Made by a program: the position numbers and the translations under genes. The notes under the pieces are model-generated. The model worked only from the letters and a program-made list of their open reading frames with translations, was not told where the DNA came from and searched no databases. From Leptospira sp. GIMC2001 (GTDB lineage: Bacteria; Spirochaetota; Leptospiria; Leptospirales; Leptospiraceae), in contig NZ_CP115468.1 in NCBI RefSeq assembly GCF_028462125.1, positions 1,951,097-2,015,096 on the forward strand: 64,000 nucleotides of DNA, in the 5' to 3' direction. This document shows, piece after piece, positions 16,857-25,164 of this stretch; position 1 is the stretch's first letter; each line of letters starts with the position of its first letter.

Positions 16857-18413
16857 TTGCCAGACAAGCTTAATTTGAGAGAAGCCAAACAAGTTTACAT
16901 TGACTTTATTTATCGATGTAATCAAGCTTTTGATAAATCTTCAAATTGGTGGTTTTTACCATCTTCCTCAAGAGAAAGAACAGGAACAAATGTCCAAGAT
17001 GAATTTGTTGCATTTGCCTGTGGCAAAGAGTTTAAACCAAAAATTCGCAAAGGAATAGAGAAATTTTTTTACGAATATCCAATCATAAAATCTCTATTAA
17101 GTCTTATTCGAGATAATTTTTTATTAATAAATATTTTAATAAGAAGAAAAGATAATCTATCACGAAAGGTAGACATATTATTTATTCATCCCCTTCATGA
17201 TTTACCAATCAGAAGGATAAAAGATAGGATATGGAATCATTATTTTGGTGAATTACCAGAAAATTACTTAGACTTAGGTTATAAAGTTGAAGTTTCAGGT
17301 GTTTGTGATCCAGGATTTTTTAAAAAAGACATAGCATTTTCTGAGAGGGGCTACCGAATTACAAATCCTCTCAGTTATCTAAAGTGGAGGGATCTTTTAC
17401 TTACAAATGTTCAATTTCTTAATTTTTTTTTATTTGGTCTAAATATACCAAAACCAAATAATTTAATAGAAGAAAAACTTCATTATCTAGTTAGCAAAGA
17501 ATCAAAGGTTAAATTATATAATATCTTTTGGGGAATTATCTATCAGAAAGCTTTTAGTAATACCATACAAGAATTGAAACCTAATTATATATTTCATACC
17601 TATGAAAATAATTGGTGGGAGAGATCATTAAACAAAGCATATAATGAAAATAAAGCGAGTGTGAATAAATGTATTGGTTTTATACACTGTTCAATCCTAG
17701 ATTCGCATTTGAAATATACATTAATACAAGACGAGTGGTTTTTAAAACCGAGTCCAGATGAACTTTTAGTAACAGGAAATACTGTAATTAATATTTTATC
17801 AAAGAGAGGGGGCTATGATTTTAGCAAAATTAGAATAGGTTATGATCTTCGCGGACCTAATTTATTTGATATTCAAAAGAAAAAAAAGAGTCCTTTGAAA
17901 CGAATATTAGTATTGCTTGAAGGGCTCGATACAATGCCTGCATTTCTACTTTTACTAATTGAGACAATTCCTTTAGATGAATACCAACTGAGTGTTCGCT
18001 GCCATCCAGTATACCCCATCCACAATCCAGCTTTTCTTGAAATTCGTAATCATAATTATTATAGTCAACTTTTAGTAACCGCGAACACAAGCTTGGAAGA
18101 AGATTTAGAATCAGCAGATCTCGTAATCTACAAGGGTTCAACTTCGGCTTTATATGCTGCTTACAAGGGAATTCCCCTATTAAGGTATCAAGATGAATGG
18201 TGGGCTTCCGATGATCCATTGTTACATTGTAATTTTTTGAAAAAGGATTTTGCAGTCTCAAAAGAAATATTAGAAGGCATTCAGTATTTTAAGGATATGG
18301 AGCAAGATGCTTTTTATGAAGAGCAAGCGAAATTGCAAGAATTTGTTTTTCATTATATGCATCCATACGAGGAAGACCAATTAAAAAAATTAGCACGGGA
18401 ACTTATTTCCTAA
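16857..18413 (+). CDS. Surface-carbohydrate biosynthesis protein, probable transferase
   Basis: A 518-residue protein starting at TTG directly after the KdsB-like stop. The C-terminal half resembles a GT-B glycosyltransferase nucleotide site: ESADLVIYKGSTSALYAAYKG and IPLLRYQDEWWASDD. An earlier DILFIHPLHDLPIRRIKD and FHTYENNWWERSL resemble the large surface-carbohydrate proteins of unknown biochemical function. Its position between CMP-ulosonate synthesis (KdsB-like) and KdsC supports a role in transferring the CMP-linked acid, but this is not established. It resembles the protein at 8869 in size and end pattern. Confidence 0.5.
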   Translation: MPDKLNLREAKQVYIDFIYRCNQAFDKSSNWWFLPSSSRERTGTNVQDEFVAFACGKEFKPKIRKGIEKFFYEYPIIKSLLSLIRDNFLLINILIRRKDNLSRKVDILFIHPLHDLPIRRIKDRIWNHYFGELPENYLDLGYKVEVSGVCDPGFFKKDIAFSERGYRITNPLSYLKWRDLLLTNVQFLNFFLFGLNIPKPNNLIEEKLHYLVSKESKVKLYNIFWGIIYQKAFSNTIQELKPNYIFHTYENNWWERSLNKAYNENKASVNKCIGFIHCSILDSHLKYTLIQDEWFLKPSPDELLVTGNTVINILSKRGGYDFSKIRIGYDLRGPNLFDIQKKKKSPLKRILVLLEGLDTMPAFLLLLIETIPLDEYQLSVRCHPVYPIHNPAFLEIRNHNYYSQLLVTANTSLEEDLESADLVIYKGSTSALYAAYKGIPLLRYQDEWWASDDPLLHCNFLKKDFAVSKEILEGIQYFKDMEQDAFYEEQAKLQEFVFHYMHPYEEDQLKKLARELIS

Positions 18414-18423
18414 GTGAGTATTA

Positions 18424-18936
18424 ATGTTAGATATTATTAAGCTTCTAGTTATAGACGTTGATGGTGTGTTGACGGATGGTAAGCTATACTATACAGAAGA
18501 AGGAGAGTCGTTCAAGATTTTCGATGTAAAGGACGGTTTAGGAATTAGAATCGCTAACAAGATTATATCAATAGCCATCATATCAGGTAATACTTCTCCT
18601 ATTATTGCTAAGAGAGCATCCGTATTAGGAATTAAACATCTCTTTCTTGGTATAGAAGATAAGGCTCTATGCTTATCTTCCCTTTGCAACCAGCTTCAAT
18701 TTTCCAAGGAACAGGTAGCATATATTGGAGATGATTTAAACGATTTGGTTGTTTCGGAATTAGTTGGAATCTTTGCTTGTCCTAACGATGCTCATTCTGC
18801 CGTAATTGCTAAATCAAATTATCAATTAAAAGCGAATGGCGGCGACGGTGCCGTAAGAGAATTTATTGACGCTATGTTGGAAGCAAAAGGTGTGAAAGCG
18901 GAATTCGACAAAGGAATCAAGATCTCAAACGTATGA
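18424..18936 (+). CDS. kdsC: KdsC-type 3-deoxy-octulosonate 8-phosphate phosphatase (HAD)
   Basis: A 170-residue HAD phosphatase typical of KdsC in size. LLVIDVDGVLTDGKLYY carries the catalytic DxDGVLTDG, IAIISGNTSPII the second motif, and VAYIGDDLNDL the acidic motif IV. It removes phosphate from KDO 8-phosphate. Together with kdsA and the kdsB-like gene it completes the three-step KDO-type route in one operon. Its stop overlaps the next gene by ATGA. The sequence fits tetrameric KdsC well. Confidence 0.92.
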   Translation: MLDIIKLLVIDVDGVLTDGKLYYTEEGESFKIFDVKDGLGIRIANKIISIAIISGNTSPIIAKRASVLGIKHLFLGIEDKALCLSSLCNQLQFSKEQVAYIGDDLNDLVVSELVGIFACPNDAHSAVIAKSNYQLKANGGDGAVREFIDAMLEAKGVKAEFDKGIKISNV

Positions 18937-19826
18937 GCCATTTTGTATCTAAAGATATTTGTGTTCTTACTCCTACCAAAGATCGTCCTCACAAAATTGT
19001 AAATCTCCTAAATTCACTAGTTAATCAATCTCAAAAAGTTGGACGTATTATAATTATTGGTAGTGGAGAAAACATTGAATCTATAATTGAATCTTACAAA
19101 GCAAAACTTCCCATTGAATACTATCATTCCGAAATTGCTGGGCAGATTCGACAACGAAAATTAGGTATATCAAAATTAGATAATAAAACCAAGTTAGTCG
19201 CTACATTAGATGATGATATCATACTGGAAAAAGATGCGATTGCAAATATACTTAAGTTTTGGAACACTAGGGATGACAAGACGGCTGGAGTAGGGTTTAA
19301 TATAACCAATATGACTCGACACGCCTATTCTAAAAAAAAAGAACTATTTTTTTTGAGTAGTAAAGAGCCTGGAAAGGTTATTAGTAGTGGCTACACGACA
19401 TCTTTATGCAATGTAAAAAATGATATACATTCAGAGTGGTTGAATGGTGGTGCTACTTCTTGGCTACAAGATGTTTTAATCGATGGAATACACAAGAAAA
19501 ATATTGATTCTACATGGGCGCCTTGTGAGGATCTTATGTTTAGCTATCCGATTGGTAAGAAATATGATTTATGGGTATGTTATAATTCTAAAGTAATTCA
19601 TGATGATAAGGTTTTATTTAAGTCTATGAAAGAGGCATTCGAACGTGGGCAAATATTATCAAAATGGACTCTAGAGTTTGTGAAATCAAACCCTGAGTTG
19701 AGCTCATATAAATTTTATCTAGCAACTTCGATAAGTTCAGTTTTAAATCTCTTTAGAAAAATTTATAAAATTGATTTTTTCTATGAGTTAGGTAGATTCA
19801 CATATTTATTTACTAGGAATTCATGA
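18933..19826 (+). CDS. Glycosyltransferase family 2-like protein
   Basis: A 297-residue protein with CVLTPTKDRPHKIVNLLNSL at the N terminus and ATLDDDIILEKDAI, the DxD metal/nucleotide motif of GT-A family 2, about residue 92. WLNGGATSWLQD corresponds to a later conserved segment. It overlaps the kdsC gene and the following truncated gene by four bases each. It is likely to transfer a sugar in the ulosonic acid module. Donor and acceptor unknown. Confidence 0.8.
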   Translation: MSHFVSKDICVLTPTKDRPHKIVNLLNSLVNQSQKVGRIIIIGSGENIESIIESYKAKLPIEYYHSEIAGQIRQRKLGISKLDNKTKLVATLDDDIILEKDAIANILKFWNTRDDKTAGVGFNITNMTRHAYSKKKELFFLSSKEPGKVISSGYTTSLCNVKNDIHSEWLNGGATSWLQDVLIDGIHKKNIDSTWAPCEDLMFSYPIGKKYDLWVCYNSKVIHDDKVLFKSMKEAFERGQILSKWTLEFVKSNPELSSYKFYLATSISSVLNLFRKIYKIDFFYELGRFTYLFTRNS

Positions 19827-19918
19827 TATTAGGAATTGACGCATCCAATATAAGAGGAGGTGGAGGGATAACCCATCTTACTGAGCTTATTAAACATGCG
19901 GAACCTCAATTCTTGTGA
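19823..19918 (+). pseudogene. Truncated glycosyltransferase (N-terminal 31 codons only)
   Basis: An ATG overlapping the previous stop (ATGA) opens a frame that reads MILGIDASNIRGGGG followed by ITHLTELIKH, a typical start of a GT4-type glycosyltransferase, and stops at TGA after 31 codons. A normal family member is about 350-400 residues. The rest is absent, and the following 125 bases are non-coding before a compositionally different GT4 gene starts at 20044. This looks like a gene interrupted by replacement of everything downstream. Confidence 0.7.
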
Positions 19919-20043
19919 GGTTTTTGTATAGGTTAATAAAGTTAGTTCCATGAAAATTGTGAATCTATGGAAATGCGTAGAGCAATCTTAAATTTCTGTT
20001 CTAATCTTTACAATAATTAATAAATACTGATAGTGTTGTATAA

Positions 20044-21270
20044 ATGAACTCATCTATTCTCTCTAACAATGATCAGTTAAATATTCTGCACATAGTGAAT
20101 GATAGATGGCTTCTTGGTGGTGGTGTAGGTTCTGTTGCTTATGAAATGTTTAAAACGCAAAGGAACCTAGGAAATAATACTGCAATTTGGTCTATTGATT
20201 CGACAAATAAATATAAAATAGCAACTAACGAAAACACTTTAGAAAAACAATCTGGTTTAAAGGTGTTTAAAACTCTCGGTCCTAAATCTTTAGGATTTAG
20301 TCCTGCGATGGAAAGGGCTGCTGTTAATGAGATAGGTGGAGAATATGAAATACTTCATCAACATAGTATTTGGTTCGCTGTGTCACGTGTCACGAATAAT
20401 TGGCGAATAAAATTTGATCGCCCGACAATAATTACTCCACACGGGACTCTAGAGGATTTTTCTCTCAATAGGTCTAGTTGGAAAAAAAAAATAGCATTAG
20501 CATTTTATGAGATGAAAAATCTTAAAAGTGCCACATGCCTTCAAGCTACAGCGGAAGAAGAAGCGTTGAGCTTTCGTCGGTTTGCGCTCAAGAATCCAAT
20601 TGCAATTATACCTAATGGCGTATCCGAAGATTGGCTTCAATCTGCTGGCGACATGAACAAATTCAGGGAACGCTACTCAATTCTACCTAGTCAACGGGTG
20701 CTCTTGTTCATTTCACGCATTCATCCGAAAAAAGGTTTACCGATGCTATTAGATGCAATGTCTCAACTACCAAAAAGATTGGAAGATTGGATTTTGGTAA
20801 TTGCAGGTCCGGATGAATCGGGGCATCAACATGATTTAAGACGACAATCAGGAGAATTGGGTTTAACGAATAGAGTTATATTTGTTGGTCCTTTGTATGG
20901 TAGTGAAAAAAGAGATGCTTTAGCCGCTGCTGATTTGTTTGTCTTACCAACCCATAGCGAAAATTTTGGAATTGTCATTGCAGAAGCTCTGGGAGCAGGA
21001 ATACCTGTTATTACGACCCGAGGTACACCGTGGGAGAGTTTACAGTCCCATAATTGTGGCTGGTGGGTCGATGTTAGCACAGAGGCGATTCGCGATGCTT
21101 TGATCGATGCAACACAACTCCCTAAAGAGGAGTTAGTAATAATGGGTCGGCGCGGGCGATTGTTAATGTTGGAAAAATACACATGGACAAAAGTAGCAAA
21201 ACAATCTCTTGAGCTATATAATTGGTTATTGGGTCGAGCGTCGCGCCCTAACTTTGTATTTATTGATTAA
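20044..21270 (+). CDS. Glycosyltransferase family 4 (GT-B)
   Basis: A 408-residue GT4. ILHIVNDRWLLGGGVGSVAYEM is the N-terminal glycine-rich acceptor loop; the C-terminal half has LLFISRIHPKKGLPMLLDAM, VGPLYGSEKRDALAAADLFV and PTHSENFGIVIAEALGAGIP, which holds the E-x7-E donor site. Codon choice (GCG, CGC, GGC) looks richer in GC than the ulosonic acid genes before it. A ten-adenine run lies at 20482-20491 in the coding region. It is the first gene of a cassette with an SGNH hydrolase and a carbamoyltransferase. Confidence 0.9.
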   Translation: MNSSILSNNDQLNILHIVNDRWLLGGGVGSVAYEMFKTQRNLGNNTAIWSIDSTNKYKIATNENTLEKQSGLKVFKTLGPKSLGFSPAMERAAVNEIGGEYEILHQHSIWFAVSRVTNNWRIKFDRPTIITPHGTLEDFSLNRSSWKKKIALAFYEMKNLKSATCLQATAEEEALSFRRFALKNPIAIIPNGVSEDWLQSAGDMNKFRERYSILPSQRVLLFISRIHPKKGLPMLLDAMSQLPKRLEDWILVIAGPDESGHQHDLRRQSGELGLTNRVIFVGPLYGSEKRDALAAADLFVLPTHSENFGIVIAEALGAGIPVITTRGTPWESLQSHNCGWWVDVSTEAIRDALIDATQLPKEELVIMGRRGRLLMLEKYTWTKVAKQSLELYNWLLGRASRPNFVFID

Positions 21271-21525
21271 TCTTATTAGAATACCTCTTCGATATTTTTT
21301 ACCAAAGATTTGTAACTTATCACAAAAAAGTCTTCCTTCTTAAAAGTAAATTTAAGCAGTAAGGTTGAGAAAATGCCTTTTGGATAAAACTAAACTATTA
21401 GGTGTTTTTAAATTAAAAGCATCAAAATCCTTTGTAAAGTTTTCTAAGTATAAATCTAGTGAATTGTGTAAGAAAAGTTTTACAACTGTCAATTTTTTTA
21501 TTTCAAAAATATTAAGTAGGGGATC
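21271..21525 (+). other. Non-coding spacer in the carbamoyltransferase cassette
   Basis: About 255 AT-rich bases between the GT4 gene and a small open reading frame. I see no convincing promoter or terminator. A minus-strand frame of 60 codons overlaps it but has no recognisable motif. It is more AT-rich than the genes on both sides. Confidence 0.4.
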
Positions 21526-21630
21526 ATGATTCAAATTATAAAGCCATTTATTCGAGATCTATTTTTTTTAAATCTTGCAATAAGTATTACTCTCAAGTCT
21601 TCAAAGCTTACAGCACAGGTTCAGTCATGA
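21526..21630 (+). CDS. Small open reading frame, 34 aa, coupled to the SGNH gene
   Basis: ATG preceded by a GGGGA purine run and ending in TGA that overlaps the ATG of the SGNH hydrolase (ATGA), so translation could be coupled. The predicted peptide MIQIIKPFIRDLFFLNL continues to a short serine-rich end; the middle is weakly hydrophobic. Small proteins (e.g. DUF5989) accompany SGNH and carbamoyltransferase genes in some loci, but this one has no clear match and may be chance. Confidence 0.25.
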   Translation: MIQIIKPFIRDLFFLNLAISITLKSSKLTAQVQS

Positions 21631-22637
21631 ATCATGAACACGTGACAGTTCAAGAAAATAAGACTTCGCATCGCCAATTATTTCAATATGATCCTGTTTT
21701 AGGCTACAAATATCTTCCTAGTTTAAAAATGCGTGTAGCGCATGAGGGTGGTGGATACCTGATAAAAACAAATCAGGAAGGTTTTCGTTGTAATATTGAA
21801 GTGACAACCCAAAAACAAAAACGCAAACGAATACTAGTTTTTGGTGATTCATACACAGCGGGTGATGGTGTAAGCAACGGTAAGAGATATTCAGACGTGT
21901 TGGAACAAAACCTTCAAGATGTAGAAGTTCTTAATTTTGGTTTAAGCGGTAGCGGTACAGATCAACAATTTTTGATTTTCCAGCAATACTCAATGAAAAT
22001 CGAACATGATGCAATTGTAATCGGTCTTCAAGTCGAAAATATTCAACGTAACACGGTCAAAAACAGAATGTGGAGTGACCGAGATGGTCAACCATTGCTA
22101 GTTCCAAAGCCTTGGTTTGAAATGTCTGCTCAGGGCGATCTAAAATTAATGGGGGTTCCGGTTCCTGCTCCTTACAAAGCTGATAGCAAGAATGTATCTA
22201 AAGAAGGGCATTTTGCTATTCTTCGAAATTTGGTCAATATGCTCGGTTCTGATTTTAAGAATATAGTTCAAAAATTGACAAGGTATCAGCCACTGCCAGA
22301 CTATAACTCTGCACACAATTCTAGCTGGCAGTTGATGAAATCCATTCTAACTCAATGGATTGCCGATGCAAAAGTACCTGTCATCATTGCAGTAATTCCT
22401 GTTTACCAGTATGTTCAATCATCGGCACGTTACTCAAATATCCGTAAGCGGTTCGATGAGTTTTCGAAATCTAGTGGCGCAACAGTGTTTCATGTTATCG
22501 ATGAACTTTGGAAATATCCGATTGATATTCGAAAGACATTCAGGTTCCAAAACGATAGCCATTTAACGCCGCTTGCTCATAAAGTTATTGGTGAAGCTCT
22601 CTCGAAAGAGCTAGCGCCTATTATGGAGGAAAATTAA
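21627..22637 (+). CDS. SGNH/GDSL hydrolase
   Basis: A 336-residue SGNH-type esterase or acyltransferase. ILVFGDSYTAGDG contains the nucleophile-bearing GDS motif (about residues 72-84), FGLSGSGTDQQ the Gly block, and NDSHLTPLAHKVIG the C-terminal Asp-x-x-His. No signal peptide is apparent, so it is probably cytoplasmic. It overlaps the carbamoyltransferase gene by one base (TAATG). SGNH proteins with carbamoyltransferases occur in sugar-modifying cassettes; removal or addition of an acyl group is a fair guess. Confidence 0.85.
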   Translation: MNHEHVTVQENKTSHRQLFQYDPVLGYKYLPSLKMRVAHEGGGYLIKTNQEGFRCNIEVTTQKQKRKRILVFGDSYTAGDGVSNGKRYSDVLEQNLQDVEVLNFGLSGSGTDQQFLIFQQYSMKIEHDAIVIGLQVENIQRNTVKNRMWSDRDGQPLLVPKPWFEMSAQGDLKLMGVPVPAPYKADSKNVSKEGHFAILRNLVNMLGSDFKNIVQKLTRYQPLPDYNSAHNSSWQLMKSILTQWIADAKVPVIIAVIPVYQYVQSSARYSNIRKRFDEFSKSSGATVFHVIDELWKYPIDIRKTFRFQNDSHLTPLAHKVIGEALSKELAPIMEEN

Positions 22638-24466
22638 TGGGACGTTATGTACTTGGTGTTTCAGCGTTTTATCACGATTCTGCTGCTGCAATTTTGAAGA
22701 ATGGAAAAATTATTGCGGCTGCTCAGGAAGAGCGATTCACAAGAAAGAAGCACGACGCTCGCTTCCCTACAAATGCGATTAATTACTGTCTTGAGGAAGC
22801 TGAAATCGACGGGAGTGATCTATCAGCGATCGCGTTCTATGACGATCCTGCATTGACAGCTGATAGAATTATCAGATCTTCTATAGCCTTTGCGCCAAGC
22901 TCTCAAACTCATTTTATTAAAGCGGTGAAATCCTTCTTCGGTGTTAAACCTTATTTCAGAAACTATATTGAAAAAATGCTGAAATGCGATGTTCCGATTT
23001 TCCACGCTAGACATCATTATTCACATGCGGCATCCGCATTTTATCCTTCGCCATTCGAGGAAGCTGCGATATTGTGTGTGGATGGTGTAGGCGAGTGGGC
23101 GACAACAAGCCTAGGTTTGGGTAAAGGAGATAAAGTAAATATACTTAAGGACATCCGGTATCCTCATTCACTTGGCTTACTCTATAGCTCATTTACCTAT
23201 TATTGTGGTTTTCGTGTGAATAGTGGTGAGTACAAATTGATGGGACTTGCGCCGTATGGCAAGCCAGTTTATGCGGACAAGATCAAATCGAATTTGATCG
23301 ATATCAAGGCGGACGGTTCGTTCAGATTGAACCTTGATTACTTTGATTATCAAAACGGTTTAACCTTGACCAGTAATCGGTTTCATCAGTTATTCGGCGG
23401 GTCGCCTCGCTTGCCTGAATCGCGAATAACGCGAAAAGAAATGGATTTGGCAGCTTCGATCCAGGTCGTGACCGAAGAAATAATGATCAAATTGGCGCGC
23501 TATTTACGTAAGCTTACCGATTTGCGCAACTTATGCATGGCTGGAGGAGTTGCATTAAATTGTGTGGCGAATGGAAAGATTCTGCAAGAAGGTATTTTCG
23601 ATGAAATCTGGATTCAACCTGCAGCTGGGGATGCTGGTTGCGCTATCGGCGCTGCATACCTAGCTGATATCGAAATGTTGGGCAGTAAACGCGTAGCGCC
23701 TCTCAATACTGGCGATATGCAAAGTGGAAGCTTTATAGGACCAGAATTCAGTGAATATGAAATTGAAGCATTTTTAAAGCGAGTCGGCGCTCCATATCAC
23801 AAACTGGATCCAGCGGATGACGGTGCAAGTGAAATTGCAAAACTACTGAATGAGAAAAAAATTGTAGGAATGTTTTCTGGAAGAATGGAATTTGGGCCTA
23901 GAGCTTTGGGTGGTCGTTCCATTCTTGGAGATCCGCGTTCTGCCGAGACGCAGTCACGGATGAATTTGAAAATCAAGTTTCGTGAATCGTTTAGGCCATT
24001 TGCGCCAATCGTTCTCAAAAGTCGAGCTAAGGATTTTTTCGAGATTGATTCTGACAGTCCCTATATGCTACTAGTAGTGCCTGTGAGAGAAGATCATCGC
24101 TTATATCCAGAACCAATTCTAGATTCTGAAGACATGCTTCAGATCGTCAATTCTGTGAGAAGCGATGTGCCAGCGATTACTCATGTTGACTACAGCGCTC
24201 GAATACAAACAGTCACCGAAGATGTGAATCCACGTATGTATTCCATTCTTAAGGCCTTTGATGAATTGACAGGTTGTCCTTTGTTGGTAAATAGTTCTTT
24301 TAATGTGCGGAGTGAACCGATTGTCTGCACACCGGAAGATGCATTCAGATGCTTCTTACGTACTGAAATCGATGTATTGGTCTTAGGAGATCATATTTTA
24401 TACCGAAGCGATTTTCCTAAAACTGAAATAGACGAATCTTGGAAAAAGGAGTTTGAACTTGACTGA
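22637..24466 (+). CDS. Carbamoyltransferase (NodU/CmcH family)
   Basis: A 609-residue O-carbamoyltransferase. Its N-terminal actin-like fold has GVSAFYHDSAAAIL, AAAQEERFTRKKHD, and ARHHYSHAASAFYPSPFEEA with the metal/carbamoyl-phosphate histidines; LCVDGVGEWATTSLG and SGEYKLMGLAPYG are also conserved. The C-terminal YrdC-like half contains MFSGRMEFGPRALGGRSIL and PLLVNSSFN. The enzyme moves a carbamoyl group from carbamoyl phosphate via carbamoyl-adenylate to a sugar hydroxyl. A strong GGAGG lies upstream of the ATG. Composition is visibly less AT-rich than the flanks, hinting at separate origin. Confidence 0.95.
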   Translation: MGRYVLGVSAFYHDSAAAILKNGKIIAAAQEERFTRKKHDARFPTNAINYCLEEAEIDGSDLSAIAFYDDPALTADRIIRSSIAFAPSSQTHFIKAVKSFFGVKPYFRNYIEKMLKCDVPIFHARHHYSHAASAFYPSPFEEAAILCVDGVGEWATTSLGLGKGDKVNILKDIRYPHSLGLLYSSFTYYCGFRVNSGEYKLMGLAPYGKPVYADKIKSNLIDIKADGSFRLNLDYFDYQNGLTLTSNRFHQLFGGSPRLPESRITRKEMDLAASIQVVTEEIMIKLARYLRKLTDLRNLCMAGGVALNCVANGKILQEGIFDEIWIQPAAGDAGCAIGAAYLADIEMLGSKRVAPLNTGDMQSGSFIGPEFSEYEIEAFLKRVGAPYHKLDPADDGASEIAKLLNEKKIVGMFSGRMEFGPRALGGRSILGDPRSAETQSRMNLKIKFRESFRPFAPIVLKSRAKDFFEIDSDSPYMLLVVPVREDHRLYPEPILDSEDMLQIVNSVRSDVPAITHVDYSARIQTVTEDVNPRMYSILKAFDELTGCPLLVNSSFNVRSEPIVCTPEDAFRCFLRTEIDVLVLGDHILYRSDFPKTEIDESWKKEFELD

Positions 24467-24761
24467 CGCCGCTTTGCAAAAATTTTTTCTGTCTAAGCTG
24501 GTTCCACTTCACGATGTTGTTTACCCGTCTGTATCGATCAATATTGATACACAGCGGGATTCTTATTTTGAAGAATTGTTTGAACCAGCAGCAATCGTTT
24601 CCCAAGAGGATATGGTTACATCATTAATTGCAATCTGGGAAAGGCTGGGTATGACAAAGATGGTTATGTTGGAACCTGATATCCGTGAAATGGCGAAGAC
24701 TCTCCGATTACCTGAGACGACAAATCAGGAAATTTCTGATTTTATTTATGCGATGTATTGA
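24459..24761 (+). CDS. Small hypothetical protein downstream of carbamoyltransferase
   Basis: A 100-residue acidic protein, not recognised. I chose the TTG at 24459 because AGGAG lies seven bases upstream; the TTG at 24453 is too close to it. The sequence contains LFEPAAIVSQEDMVTSLI and an acidic C terminus ending FIYAMY. It overlaps the carbamoyltransferase stop by eight bases, so the two are coupled. The soluble helical pattern could be an acyl-carrier-like or scaffold protein, but no phosphopantetheine Asp-Ser motif is visible. Function unknown. Confidence 0.6.
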   Translation: MTDAALQKFFLSKLVPLHDVVYPSVSINIDTQRDSYFEELFEPAAIVSQEDMVTSLIAIWERLGMTKMVMLEPDIREMAKTLRLPETTNQEISDFIYAMY

Positions 24762-24891
24762 AATTATTTGTCTTAGGAGGAAAACGAGATTTCATAACTC
24801 CTATGACATAATCTATTATTGGATTAAATAGTATAGAACGACCATAAGTAAAATCCGAATTTATGAGTAACCTTAGGAGAATTTGATCCAT
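24742..24891 (-). pseudogene. Coding-like remnant on the minus strand (49 aa)
   Basis: A minus-strand frame from an ATG at 24891 reads MDQILLRLLINSDFTYGRSI and continues with LFNPIIDYVIGVMKS to a TAA, and it is open upstream of the ATG for more codons. The amino-acid mix looks protein-like rather than random, so it may be the tail of a lost gene. No homologue is recognised. It overlaps the end of the small + strand gene. Confidence 0.2.
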
Positions 24892-25164
24892 ATATTTACA
24901 AGCTCTTAGTAAAATAATAAGTATAAAATTATAAAATTAGCATTCCCTTAATGAATTAAATACAAAAGAATGATAATAATATTAGATTTCAAATTCAAAA
25001 TAAGACTACAAGATCCTTCATAATAAAAACAAAAAAAATTCTGGAAAGGATTTCTTAAAAAAATGCTTATTCCCTCGATCTATCCATTGAAGTATTTTAT
25101 ATCTATTTTAACTAGATCGATGTCGAAAAATAAAAATATCCAAGTTATGGCTCAATGTAGTTTG

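Noticed and set aside
17857..18261. 134-codon minus-strand open frame
   Set aside because: It lies entirely inside the surface-carbohydrate gene at 16857, shows no family motif and no ribosome site.
20826..21182. 118-codon minus-strand open frame
   Set aside because: It is a shadow of the conserved C-terminal half of the GT4 at 20044 and has no recognisable domain.
21352..21534. 60-codon minus frame in the 21271-21626 spacer
   Set aside because: No motif, no ribosome site, low complexity.
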